Assembly: GCA_050746125.1 (NCBI GenBank)
Contig: JBOGKX010000202.1
Span: 1-64,000, forward strand
Direction of reading: 5' to 3'
Origin: JAJPKR01 sp050746125
GTDB taxonomy: Bacteria > Acidobacteriota > Terriglobia > Terriglobales > SCQP01
DNA length: 64,000 nucleotides
Shown here piece after piece: positions 24,300 to 32,111 of the stretch. Within the stretch, counting starts at the first letter, position 1, and every line of letters begins with the position of its first letter. Under the pieces are notes generated by a model. The model ran no database searches. It saw only the letters and a list, made by a program, of their open reading frames with translations, and was not told the origin of the DNA. A program made the translations under genes and the position numbers.

Positions 24300-25970
24300 C
24301 TAAGGGTTGGTATCGCCATTGCCGGCGCGCTTGAAGATCACCATTTCCTCGATGGTCGAGCGCGCGCCCGCAGGTGAGTGGCGATAGGCGTCGATGGTCT
24401 CCCGTTCTGCGCCGTGCAGCGCGGCTCGCAGACTCAGGCCGATCTTTTTCTCGGCGGGATTGAGCTTAATGATCTTGAACTCGTAGTCCCGGCCGACTTC
24501 GAGCGGCGCCCCCCCGGTCAGATCGGGGTTGATTTCGGAGTTGTGGCACAACCCCTCGATTCCCCCCTCCAATTCCACGAAAGCTCCGAATGAGGCCAGC
24601 CGCACGACTCGACCCGGCATGACATCGCCCAATTGCCGATGCTCGAAAAACGACTCCCAAGCGTCCGGCTCGAGCTGGCGAATGCCCAGCGACAAACGCC
24701 GATTTTCGGCGTCGATGCCCAGGATCTTGGCGCGCACCTTATCTCCCTTTTTCACCACCTCGGAGGGGTGCTTGATGCGCTTGGTCCAGGAAAAATCGCT
24801 GATGTGCACGAGACCGTCGATGCCATCCTCGATCTCGATGAAAGCGCCGAAATCGGTCAAGTTGCGAACCCGGCCCTCGACCACGGATCCGGGCGCATAG
24901 CGCTCATGCAGCGACTCCCAAGGGTTGGGCAGGGCCTGGCGCAGCGAAAGCGACATCCGGCGCTCGCCCGGGTTGACGTCCAGCACCACGGCCTCGATTT
25001 CGTCGCTGACATTGAGCAGTTTGCTGGGGTGCTTCGTGCGCTTGGACCACGACATTTCCGAGACGTGAATCAGCCCCTCGATGCCCTGCTCCAATTCGAC
25101 GAAGCAGCCATAATCGGTGATGCTGACCACCTTGCCCCGCACTCGCGCGCCGAGGGGATAGCGCTCGGAGGCGTCCGACCAAGGATCGGGAACCAGCTGT
25201 TTAAATCCCAGCGAGACGCGCATCTTGGCACGGTCGAACTTGAGCACCTTGACGGTGATCTCATCTCCCGGCTGCACGATCTCGTTGGGGTGAGCGATCC
25301 GCCCCCAGGAGAGATCGCTGACATGCAGCAAGCCGTCGAGGCCGCCGACATCCACAAAAACCCCGTAGTCGGTGACGTTCTTGACCACGCCGGTGATGAT
25401 GTCTCCCTCGTGCAGCGTCTCGAGCGTGCTGGTCCGCCGTTGCGCGACTTCTTCCTCGAGCACCACCTTGCGCGAGACCACCACGTTGCCGCGCTTTTTG
25501 TTGAGCTTGATCACCCGCACCCGCACCTCTTGGCCGAGGAAGGCATCGAGGTTGCGCGGCGGCCGCAGGTCCAGTTGCGAACCGGGCAGGAAGGCTTTTA
25601 CGCCGATATCGCATGCCACGCCGCCCTTGATGCGCTCGACGATATGGCCGTGAATGATGGTGCCCTCGCGATGCGCTTGCTCGAGATCGTCCCAGAGGCG
25701 AAGGCGGACCGCTTTTTCATGGGAGAGCCGCAAGCCGCGCTCGCCCTCCTCCCGCTCGACGACGACATCGATAATGTCGCCGGGGCGCACGTGAGCCTGG
25801 CCGCCTGGATCGACGAACTCGCGCAGCGGCACGACGCCTTCCGATTTGCGGCCGACATCGACGACGACGTCTTCGCCGGCGATTTTAAGCACAGTGCCCT
25901 TCAGCACCTCGCCTTCGGCAGCTTGGGTTTGTTGTTCGTAGGAGTCGAGAAGTTGTTCGAAATCTTCCAT
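24300..25970 (-). CDS. rpsA: 30S ribosomal protein S1, six S1 domains
   Basis: 556 residues, with six S1 (OB-fold) repeats. The last four carry the YGVFVDVGGLDGLLHVSDLSW-type core, with variants DYGCFVELEQGIEGLIHVSEMSW, DFGAFIEIEDGIDGLVHISDFSW and SFGAFVELEGGIEGLCHNSEI. The first two are the divergent ribosome-binding repeats. S1 brings mRNA to the 30S subunit and unfolds it. The start codon lacks a Shine-Dalgarno site. Instead the ten bases before ATG end in CCTCC, and a nine-pair hairpin stands just upstream (25981-26008). Confidence 0.95.
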   Translation of the reverse strand: MEDFEQLLDSYEQQTQAAEGEVLKGTVLKIAGEDVVVDVGRKSEGVVPLREFVDPGGQAHVRPGDIIDVVVEREEGERGLRLSHEKAVRLRLWDDLEQAHREGTIIHGHIVERIKGGVACDIGVKAFLPGSQLDLRPPRNLDAFLGQEVRVRVIKLNKKRGNVVVSRKVVLEEEVAQRRTSTLETLHEGDIITGVVKNVTDYGVFVDVGGLDGLLHVSDLSWGRIAHPNEIVQPGDEITVKVLKFDRAKMRVSLGFKQLVPDPWSDASERYPLGARVRGKVVSITDYGCFVELEQGIEGLIHVSEMSWSKRTKHPSKLLNVSDEIEAVVLDVNPGERRMSLSLRQALPNPWESLHERYAPGSVVEGRVRNLTDFGAFIEIEDGIDGLVHISDFSWTKRIKHPSEVVKKGDKVRAKILGIDAENRRLSLGIRQLEPDAWESFFEHRQLGDVMPGRVVRLASFGAFVELEGGIEGLCHNSEINPDLTGGAPLEVGRDYEFKIIKLNPAEKKIGLSLRAALHGAERETIDAYRHSPAGARSTIEEMVIFKRAGNGDTNP

Positions 25971-25980
25971 GGAGGCAGCA

Positions 25981-26008
25981 GTTCACCCGCTGGCGGCGAC
26001 GGGTGAAC
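25981..26008 (-). promoter_or_regulatory. Nine-base-pair hairpin in the rpsA leader
   Basis: On the minus strand GTTCACCCG (26008 to 26000) pairs perfectly with CGGGTGAAC (25989 to 25981) over a 10-base loop. The stem ends ten bases before the rpsA ATG. E. coli rpsA also lacks a normal Shine-Dalgarno site and uses leader hairpins for S1-dependent translation and autorepression. The placement here suggests an analogous control element. Confidence 0.55.
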
Positions 26009-26259
26009 CTGTTAATAAAATTCTCGCGCCGTTTTCCCCGACTACGGAAGGAGAGTCCACGAGAAAACTCGCGCATCCGTCCCTGACCAGGCAATGCCCG
26101 GCCGCCGTCTGGCAAATCCGGCCAAGAACCACTTGGGGTGCGACGGAGACGACTCCATCGCCACGCGAAAGGGAGGACAGCGATCAACGGCGGAAGCGCA
26201 TAACAATCATAGCGACTGCGCCCTCGCCTGTCAACGCGGGAACGGACCGCCGGCGCTGA

Positions 26260-27018
26260 TCAATCGCGAGCTTGAAAGTTGCGGTCCCGCATGCGCCGCC
26301 GGAAGTCGTCCCCGTTGATATTGACCGTCTGGCACATCTCGAAGAGCCGCGAGCGGAGCCGCTCGCCGATGGCGCCGGTAAGCTCCTTTTGGCTCGGATC
26401 GCCGTCGTCGAGGTTGGTCGTCAAGATCGTGGTTAGCTCCCGGCTATAGCGTGCATTGAGAAGGTAGTGCAGGGTCTCCATCGCCCACTCGGTCGCTCGA
26501 CCCACGCCCAAGTCGTCCAGCACGAGAACTTCGCATTCCAGGTAGGGCTGCAATAGGCCGGCTTCCGATTGCGGGTTGGAGGGATCGTAGGTGGCCTGAA
26601 TGGATTTCAGCAGCTCGCGATAATCGGCGAAGCGGCCGGCCGCGCCCCGCTGTTCAATGAGCAGGCGCAAAATGCCCACCGCAAGATGCGTCTTGCCCAC
26701 TCCGCAAGGCCCGATCAACAGCAATCCGGTGCGATCGGCGGGGTAGTTTTCCACAAAACGCCGCGCCTTGCGCAGCGCCCAATCCAGACTTTCGGAGGCG
26801 GCATAAGGGCGGGGGTCAAAGGCTTCCAGAGTACAGTGGCGGTAGCGGGGCGGAATCCCCGCCTGCTCCAGCAGACGTGCCACGCGCTTTTCCAGACGGC
26901 AATTGCAAGCCGCCACCCGGCTCGGGCTGCCGCTCTCGGAGGCGGCCAGCATCCGCCACCCCGTGTCATTGCAGATCGGGCAATCCGGAACCGGCGCCAT
27001 GTTGATCTGCTGGCTCAT
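26260..27018 (-). CDS. DnaC/IstB-like AAA+ ATPase with N-terminal zinc-binding cysteines
   Basis: 252 residues from MSQQINMAPVP (ATG at 27018), 20 bases after the upstream glycosylase stop. Residues 13-40 contain CPICNDTGW and CNC, a probable zinc-binding site. The ATPase core has Walker A GPCGVGKTHLA near residue 105, Walker B LVLDDLGV, and a sensor-1 type ILTTNL with a later Arg finger region (GERLRSRLFEMC). This matches DnaC/DnaI helicase loaders and IstB-type ATPases. No transposase is adjacent, so a replication-type loader is favoured over IstB. Confidence 0.85.
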   Translation of the reverse strand: MSQQINMAPVPDCPICNDTGWRMLAASESGSPSRVAACNCRLEKRVARLLEQAGIPPRYRHCTLEAFDPRPYAASESLDWALRKARRFVENYPADRTGLLLIGPCGVGKTHLAVGILRLLIEQRGAAGRFADYRELLKSIQATYDPSNPQSEAGLLQPYLECEVLVLDDLGVGRATEWAMETLHYLLNARYSRELTTILTTNLDDGDPSQKELTGAIGERLRSRLFEMCQTVNINGDDFRRRMRDRNFQARD

Positions 27019-27038
27019 AATCACGGGTGCCCGGCAGA

Positions 27039-27962
27039 TTATACCTCGCACCACTGCGTAAACCAGGTGTAATAAGTGGCGTAGCCGCGCCAGGGCGCCA
27101 AATCGCGCCAGCGCCGGCGGATGGCGAGGGCCGTGGCCGGCCCGCGTAAACCATAGAGAGCGCCCACGCTCTTTTGCAACCCCACGTCGTCCGCGGGCAA
27201 GGCGTCGGTGCTCCCCATGCCGCGTAGCAGCACGTACTCGGCGGTCCACCGACCCACGCCGCGCAGCAGTTGCAAGCGCTCGAGTGCCACCTCGGCGGGA
27301 AGCGCGCTCCATTCGTGCTCCATCATGCCGCCTGCTGCCTCGGCGCGCGCTATGCCCAGCAGATAACTGGCTTTGCGCTCCGAGATCTGCAGCGGCCGCA
27401 GATCGGTGGGCACGAGTCGTGCCAGCCGCTCTGCGGGCGGAAAGCCGCGGTAAACCCGGCCCTCGTGCTCGACCATCACGCCGAAGTTCTCGAGCAGGCG
27501 GCGCTTCACCGTGGACGCAAAGTGAAAGTTGAGCTGTTGCTCGAGCACCGTGCTCACCAGGCACTCGTAGAGCGACGGGGCGCGAATGATCTTGAGGCCA
27601 TGAAAGCGTTCCGCCAAATTGCGCAATACCGGATCGCGCGCGGCGATGCGGTAGTAGGCAGCTAGCCCGATCGGCGCCGAGACTATGTGCGCAACGCGCT
27701 TCCGCACTTCGTCGCGCTCGGCGGCGCTCAGGTCGCCGGGGATGGTCTTCACTTCAAGGCGCGGCCGATCGACGGTGCCTTGGTTCGCGATCAGGGCCAA
27801 GATGGGCCGTGACGGCAACGCCAGCAGCCGCCGGTATTGGCGCCCCTGGCGATAATCGAGATAGGGAATAAAACCCAAATGGGCCGCGGCGCGCGGCGGC
27901 TGGCAGACGAACCGCAGCGACAACTCGAAGTCAAACGGCGCCTCGACCTCCACGCGTAGCAT
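27039..27962 (-). CDS. DNA-3-methyladenine glycosylase, AlkA / HhH-GPD family
   Basis: 307 residues from MLRVEVEAPFDFELSLRF (ATG at 27962). The N-terminal AlkA-type sheet domain is followed by the HhH-GPD fold: LRGVGRWTAEYVLLRGMG (helix-hairpin-helix) and ALPADDVGLQ with the catalytic Asp in the DD pair near residues 258-259. It removes alkylated bases such as 3-methyladenine, starting base excision repair. There are no four-cysteine iron-sulphur ligands at the C-terminus, which separates it from Nth/MutY. A TATCTT box ends eight bases before the ATG. Confidence 0.88.
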   Translation of the reverse strand: MLRVEVEAPFDFELSLRFVCQPPRAAAHLGFIPYLDYRQGRQYRRLLALPSRPILALIANQGTVDRPRLEVKTIPGDLSAAERDEVRKRVAHIVSAPIGLAAYYRIAARDPVLRNLAERFHGLKIIRAPSLYECLVSTVLEQQLNFHFASTVKRRLLENFGVMVEHEGRVYRGFPPAERLARLVPTDLRPLQISERKASYLLGIARAEAAGGMMEHEWSALPAEVALERLQLLRGVGRWTAEYVLLRGMGSTDALPADDVGLQKSVGALYGLRGPATALAIRRRWRDLAPWRGYATYYTWFTQWCEV

Positions 27963-27970
27963 AACGCTCG

Positions 27971-27976
27971 AAGATA
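27971..27976 (-). promoter_or_regulatory. -10 box of the AlkA-like gene, near-leaderless
   Basis: TATCTT on the minus strand ends eight bases before the ATG at 27962, so the transcript should begin at or within two bases of the start codon; no ribosome-binding site is present. Confidence 0.4.
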
Positions 27977-28330
27977 GCACCCCGACTCGCTCGCTCCCAT
28001 ACCTGTGCGAGCGGCAGCGCTGGGGATTCGACAACTGCGGCACGGGCGGCTGGCTGGGGCGCCTCTGGAATTTCCCCTCCGATCTTGTGAAGTCATGGAG
28101 CATCGGGCGAGTGTCAATGCGCCAGCTACATCCTTGTAACTTCCGCGCCTGTCGGCTCTGGTTCGTTCGTGCTCGGTGCATCAGTTTCCCCGGCCGCGGG
28201 CAGCGGCACTAAAACGGCGCTCCGGGACGCGTGATTGAAGAGTTGCGGCGCTTTTTCCGCAGCCGCTTGCACATTTTGTCGACAATTTTGCAAAGTGATC
28301 GCATCTGTTTGGCCAGACCGCGACTAACCG

Positions 28331-28360
28331 TTGTACGCGAGCCCCGAAACGGCATAAGAT
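28331..28360 (+). promoter_or_regulatory. Putative promoter of the 28411 gene
   Basis: TTGTAC (28331-28336) and TAAGAT (28355-28360) are separated by 18 bases and lie about 50 bases before the ATG at 28411. Both hexamers are partial matches to the housekeeping consensus. Confidence 0.35.
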
Positions 28361-28410
28361 GCAGGCATTCAGTTGGGAGCGGCGCCGCTTTCGGCTTGAT
28401 CGGTTGCGTT

Positions 28411-29892
28411 ATGGTCGAGACTCGCTTTTTGATTTCTGCGACGCGGCTCGAAACCGCGATGTTGCGCGGCGCGGTTGCGGCGCTTGCGGATATGGGATGG
28501 CGGCCCGCACTGCGCGAGGCGGAGCGGGCGTTTTTCCGATGCGCCGGCCTCGAAGGTCGCGAAGAGCGGCTGGATGATGCCTTGGCCGCGGAGCGGGAAC
28601 GGGGCGGCGCCTTGGCTTCCCTTCCCTCGCGGCGCTCCCACCTGCGCCGGGCAATCGCGGCGGAAATACTTTTCCGCGACGACGAAGTCTTTTACGTCAT
28701 CACCAAGCCGGAGGGAAGGGCGTTTTGGATGCCGCCCGCGGACCCCGCCGAGGAAGCACAGCCTGAAGTTGAAATTGGCGTGATCTCGGCACGGCCAAGC
28801 GGCTTGGGCGATCGATTGCAGCAGTTCGGCGAGGACTTGCGCAACGCATGCGCGGCGGCGGCCGGGGGCGGCGAGCTTCCACGCCTCGAGTGGCGCAAGG
28901 ATTTGCCGCATACCCCGCGGCTGGCCGCGCTGCTGGCCGCCGAAAACGCGGGCGGGCCGGCCGATTTCTGCCCGACGCGCTTGGGTCTCGTGGAACTGGA
29001 ATACGGCCGCAAGCTCGCCTCGCCCTTGCCACGCCAAATCTTGAACGACCTGGTGCGCGCCGGCTTCGGCCGGGAACAAGATTTGGCTTTTCTCGCCAAG
29101 GCGGACCCGGAAATGCTGCGCGAAGCTTTGGACGAGCTGAAGGAACTGGGCCTGGTCGAAAACGAGTACCTGCTCGAGTGCAAGCAGGATCGTCACCCCT
29201 TGTTGCGCGCCAAGAGCCGGCGCCAGTTGGAAGCACCGGAACTGGCGGAATTGCAGTGTCCGGTCTGCCGCGGCTCCTTCGCCGGCGAAATCGTGACCAC
29301 CGTGTATTCGGCCTCGGCGGCCGCGAAAGACGTCCGCGCTCAATCGCAATGGCTGCGTATCTGGCTGACGGATCGGCTGACGCAATGGGGGGTGCCGCTG
29401 GGCTCAATCCTGTGGCGGCGGCCGGAGGGCGGCCAAGAGGGCGACGTGCTGGCAGAGTATCTAGGCCAGCTTTGGCTCTTCGCCGTCAAGGACGGCGACT
29501 TCACCGCCGACGACAGCTACGCGCTCAACTATCGCCGCGTGCGCTGCCGCGCGAATCGCGTCGTGCTCCTCACCACCGGCGCCATCGGCCATGAGGCGCG
29601 CCGCCTGTTGGACGAGGCGCTGCGGGACGAACAAGGCGCGGGCGGCGCGGAGCGCTTGGTTTACGTCGAGGGCTTGGGAGCGGCGCCGCGGCGCATCGAG
29701 GAGGCCTTGGCGGCAGCCGCCCTAGCCTACGCGCGCCATCGGCTGGGTCCCATCGAAGAAATCGCGGGCCACGATTTGGGCGGTCTGCTGCGCCTGCGGT
29801 TCAGCGCCGCCGCCGCCGCGAGCGCGCCAGCGAGCCACAATCCCCTGGCGAGCGTGCCGAAACTGGCGCTGCCGGCCGGCGCCACCGCCTAG
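28411..29892 (+). CDS. Unrecognised protein with CxxC motif and possible restriction-endonuclease-like core
   Basis: 493 residues from MVETRFLISATRLETAMLRG. No family is recognised with confidence. The middle is helical and may contain a winged-helix part (ILNDLVRAGFGREQDLAFLAKADPEMLREALDELKELGLVENEYLLEC). CPVCRGSF offers two cysteines of a zinc site. After it, VLAEYLGQLWLFAVKDGDFTADDSYALNYRR and VVLLTTGAIGHEARRLL look like the strand-Asp-strand-Lys core of PD-(D/E)XK nucleases, though the expected Glu before the Lys is Ala (FAVK). This is inference from pattern only. It converges on der with a four-base overlap. Confidence 0.6.
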   Translation: MVETRFLISATRLETAMLRGAVAALADMGWRPALREAERAFFRCAGLEGREERLDDALAAERERGGALASLPSRRSHLRRAIAAEILFRDDEVFYVITKPEGRAFWMPPADPAEEAQPEVEIGVISARPSGLGDRLQQFGEDLRNACAAAAGGGELPRLEWRKDLPHTPRLAALLAAENAGGPADFCPTRLGLVELEYGRKLASPLPRQILNDLVRAGFGREQDLAFLAKADPEMLREALDELKELGLVENEYLLECKQDRHPLLRAKSRRQLEAPELAELQCPVCRGSFAGEIVTTVYSASAAAKDVRAQSQWLRIWLTDRLTQWGVPLGSILWRRPEGGQEGDVLAEYLGQLWLFAVKDGDFTADDSYALNYRRVRCRANRVVLLTTGAIGHEARRLLDEALRDEQGAGGAERLVYVEGLGAAPRRIEEALAAAALAYARHRLGPIEEIAGHDLGGLLRLRFSAAAAASAPASHNPLASVPKLALPAGATA

Positions 29893-31259
29893 GCGCGTGG
29901 GCTTCCGCCCCGGCTGACTCGTGTCTTGATTTCGATCGGCGTGCCGGCAAAACCAAACGCGCGGCGGAGCTGATTCTCTAGAAATCGCCGGTAGGAAAAG
30001 TGCGGCGGCCGCGCCTTGTCCACGAAGAGCACGAACGTGGGCGGCGCGGCGTGAGCCTGGGTCATGTAATAGATTTTCAGGCGGTGCGCTTGAGGAACCC
30101 GGGCGCGGTCGAAATCCACCGTCGCCAGAAAGCGGTTCAGCTCGGCCGTGGCCACGCGGCGGCGGCGCTCGGCCAGCACCTGGCCGATAGCGGCATACAG
30201 CTGCCCCAAGCCGCTGCCCTCGGCGGCGCTGATGAAAACCATCGGCGCATAGGCCAGGAACTTCAGGCGGTCGCGAGCGGTGCGCTCGAAATCGCCGCGC
30301 CGGACGCCGGCGCGGCGCGCCATATCCCACTTGTTCACCACCAGGATGCAGGATTTGCCGCCCTCGCTGGCATAGCCGGCGATGGTCGCGTCCAGCGCCA
30401 CCACCCCTTCGCTGGCGTCGAGCATCACCAGCGCCAAATCGGAGCGGCGCAGATGTTGGCGCGCCATCACGACGCTCAATTTCTCCGCCATGAGCTTGGT
30501 TTTGCCCTTGCGGCGAATGCCCGCGGTGTCGACCAGGCGCAGGCGCCGGCCCTGCCGCTCGACGATCGCATCCACGGCATCGCGCGTGGTGCCGGGAATC
30601 GCCGCGACTAGCGCCCGCTCTTCGCCGGTGAGGCGATTGAGTAACGTGGACTTGCCGACGTTGGGACGGCCGATGATGGCAATGCTCGGTATGGCGGGCG
30701 CAGCCTCGGCTTCACCCTCGCCGGCAGCCACCGGCGGCGGCTCCGGCTCGCCCCCCGGGGCCGGTATTTGCGCGCGGAGCCAATCGAGCGCATCATCCAG
30801 GCCACGGCCATGTTCGGCGCTGACGGGAAACACCGGCGAGATGCCAAGTTCGTGGTAGATCCCGATCTCCGCCTCTTGCCGCTCGCCCTCGATCTTGTTG
30901 ACCAATAACGCAACCGGCTTGCCCGTCTTGATCAGCAGCCGAGCCAGTTGGCGGTCGGGCGCGGCGGGCTCGGCGCGGCCATCCACGACCATCAAGACGG
31001 CGCCGGCCTCCGCCAGCGCCCGGCGCGCTTGGCTAAAAATCGCTGCGGGAATCTGATCCGGATCGTCGGGCACGATTCCGCCGGTATCGACCAACTCGAA
31101 CTCGCTGCCGCGCCACTCGGCTCGGCCGTAGATGCGGTCGCGGGTGATGCCCGGCTCGTCGCCGACAATAGCCCGGCGGCTGCCCGTCAGCCGGTTGAAC
31201 AGGGTGGACTTGCCGACGTTGGGGCGGCCGACGATGGCCGCCAGAAAAGGCGATGGCAC
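29889..31259 (-). CDS. der: Ribosome-assembly GTPase Der (EngA)
   Basis: 456 residues with the tandem GTPase arrangement unique to Der. The first P-loop GRPNVGKSTLF is at residue 11 and the first G3 is DTGGI. The second P-loop GRPNVGKSTLLN is near residue 197, followed by G2 (PGTTRDAVD), DTAGIRRKGK and NKWD. The KH-like C-terminal domain ends PIEIKTR. Its role is maturation of the 50S subunit. The start is a GTG two bases after the yebC stop, so the two are translationally coupled. Confidence 0.96.
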   Translation of the reverse strand: MPSPFLAAIVGRPNVGKSTLFNRLTGSRRAIVGDEPGITRDRIYGRAEWRGSEFELVDTGGIVPDDPDQIPAAIFSQARRALAEAGAVLMVVDGRAEPAAPDRQLARLLIKTGKPVALLVNKIEGERQEAEIGIYHELGISPVFPVSAEHGRGLDDALDWLRAQIPAPGGEPEPPPVAAGEGEAEAAPAIPSIAIIGRPNVGKSTLLNRLTGEERALVAAIPGTTRDAVDAIVERQGRRLRLVDTAGIRRKGKTKLMAEKLSVVMARQHLRRSDLALVMLDASEGVVALDATIAGYASEGGKSCILVVNKWDMARRAGVRRGDFERTARDRLKFLAYAPMVFISAAEGSGLGQLYAAIGQVLAERRRRVATAELNRFLATVDFDRARVPQAHRLKIYYMTQAHAAPPTFVLFVDKARPPHFSYRRFLENQLRRAFGFAGTPIEIKTRVSRGGSPRA

Positions 31260-31261
31260 CG

Positions 31262-32011
31262 CTAGGAGGCGACTTTCGCCAACTGCGCCTCGTCCACGTC
31301 AAAGTTCGAATAGACGTGCTGGACGTCGTCGTGATCCTCGACGGCCTCGAGCAGCTTGATCAACTGCTCCGCTTCCCGGCCTTCGAGCCGGACGTAATTC
31401 TGCGGGATCATCGCCACTTCGGCCACGTCGGGCGACAGATTCTTCGCCCTTAGCGCGGCAACCACCGCCTCGAACGCCTCCGGTGGCGTGATGACCTCCC
31501 AATTCGAGCCGTCATCTCGCAGATCCTCGGCGCCGGCATCGAGTACCAGGCTCATCAGCTCGTCTTCGCCGATTTTCTTCTTGTCGATGCTGATCGAACC
31601 CAGCTTGCGGAACATCCAGGCCACGCTGCCGGCCTCGCCCAAATTGCCGGCGTTTTTCGAGATCAGGTGCCGCATTTCGCTGATGGTGCGGTTGCGGTTG
31701 TCGGTGGTGATCTGAATCAGCAGGGCCACGCCGCCGGGACCGTAGCCTTCGAGCGTCAGCTCTTCGTACTGGGCGCCGGGCAGCTCGCCCGTGCCGCGCT
31801 GGATCGCCCGTTTGATGTTGTCGGCGGGCATGTTCTCCGTCTTGGCGGCCAAAACGGCGGTGCGCAAGCGCGGATTGGAGTCGGCGTCGCCGCCGCCGGC
31901 GCGGGCGGCGATGGTGATTTCCTTGATCAGGCGAGTGAAGATTTTGCCGCGGCGGGCGTCGGTGGCGGCCTTTTTATGCTTGATCGTCGCCCATTTTGAG
32001 TGGCCAGACAT
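31262..32011 (-). CDS. yebC: YebC/PmpR-family translation or transcription factor
   Basis: 249 residues from MSGHSKWATIKHKKAATDARRGK, the invariant family N-terminus; an upstream in-frame start is not conserved. Other landmarks are NPRLRTAVLAAKTENMPADNIKRAI, YGPGGVALLIQITTDNRNRT and SEMRHLISKNAGNLGEAGSVAWMF. YebC proteins were described as DNA-binding regulators (PmpR) and more recently as ribosome-associated factors relieving stalling at proline runs. It heads the yebC-der pair. The promoter TTGCCC - 16 bases - TATAAT ends ten bases before the ATG, leaving a very short leader. Confidence 0.95.
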   Translation of the reverse strand: MSGHSKWATIKHKKAATDARRGKIFTRLIKEITIAARAGGGDADSNPRLRTAVLAAKTENMPADNIKRAIQRGTGELPGAQYEELTLEGYGPGGVALLIQITTDNRNRTISEMRHLISKNAGNLGEAGSVAWMFRKLGSISIDKKKIGEDELMSLVLDAGAEDLRDDGSNWEVITPPEAFEAVVAALRAKNLSPDVAEVAMIPQNYVRLEGREAEQLIKLLEAVEDHDDVQHVYSNFDVDEAQLAKVAS

Positions 32012-32021
32012 AGGACAAAAA

Positions 32022-32049
32022 ATTATAGCATTCGCCCCTTTGCGGGCAA
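32022..32049 (-). promoter_or_regulatory. yebC-der promoter
   Basis: On the minus strand TTGCCC (32049 to 32044) and a perfect TATAAT (32027 to 32022) are 16 bases apart. The -10 ends ten bases before the yebC ATG, so the expected leader is about three bases. The -35 overlaps the U-tract of the terminator of the upstream receptor gene. Confidence 0.6.
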
Positions 32050-32075
32050 AAAAAGGGCGGCCCGGCGGGCCGCCC
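32048..32075 (-). terminator. Intrinsic terminator of the Oar-like receptor gene
   Basis: On the minus strand GGGCGGCCC (32075 to 32067) and GGGCCGCCC (32063 to 32055) form a perfect nine-base-pair stem with a three-base loop, followed by a run of seven U (A tract at 32048-32054). It begins about 36 bases after the receptor stop codon. This is the clearest rho-independent terminator in the window. Confidence 0.9.
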
Positions 32076-32111
32076 TCGCCACGTAATCGTGGCGCAACCA
32101 AGGCCTTGCGC

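Larger units (their letters stand above)
27963..28410. other. Divergent intergenic region between the glycosylase and an unrecognised gene
   Basis: 448 bases. An open frame extends the downstream gene to 28231 but shows no conserved features. Elements seen: a -10 box TATCTT for the glycosylase on the minus strand (27971-27976), a perfect palindrome TTGTCGACAA at 28276-28285, and a promoter-like TTGTAC - 18 bases - TAAGAT at 28331-28360 on the plus strand. Nothing else is recognised. Confidence 0.5.

Noticed and set aside
26260..27018. IstB-type transposition ATPase, implying an IS21-like element
   Set aside because: No IstA transposase, no terminal inverted repeats and no target duplication nearby; a helicase loader fits better.
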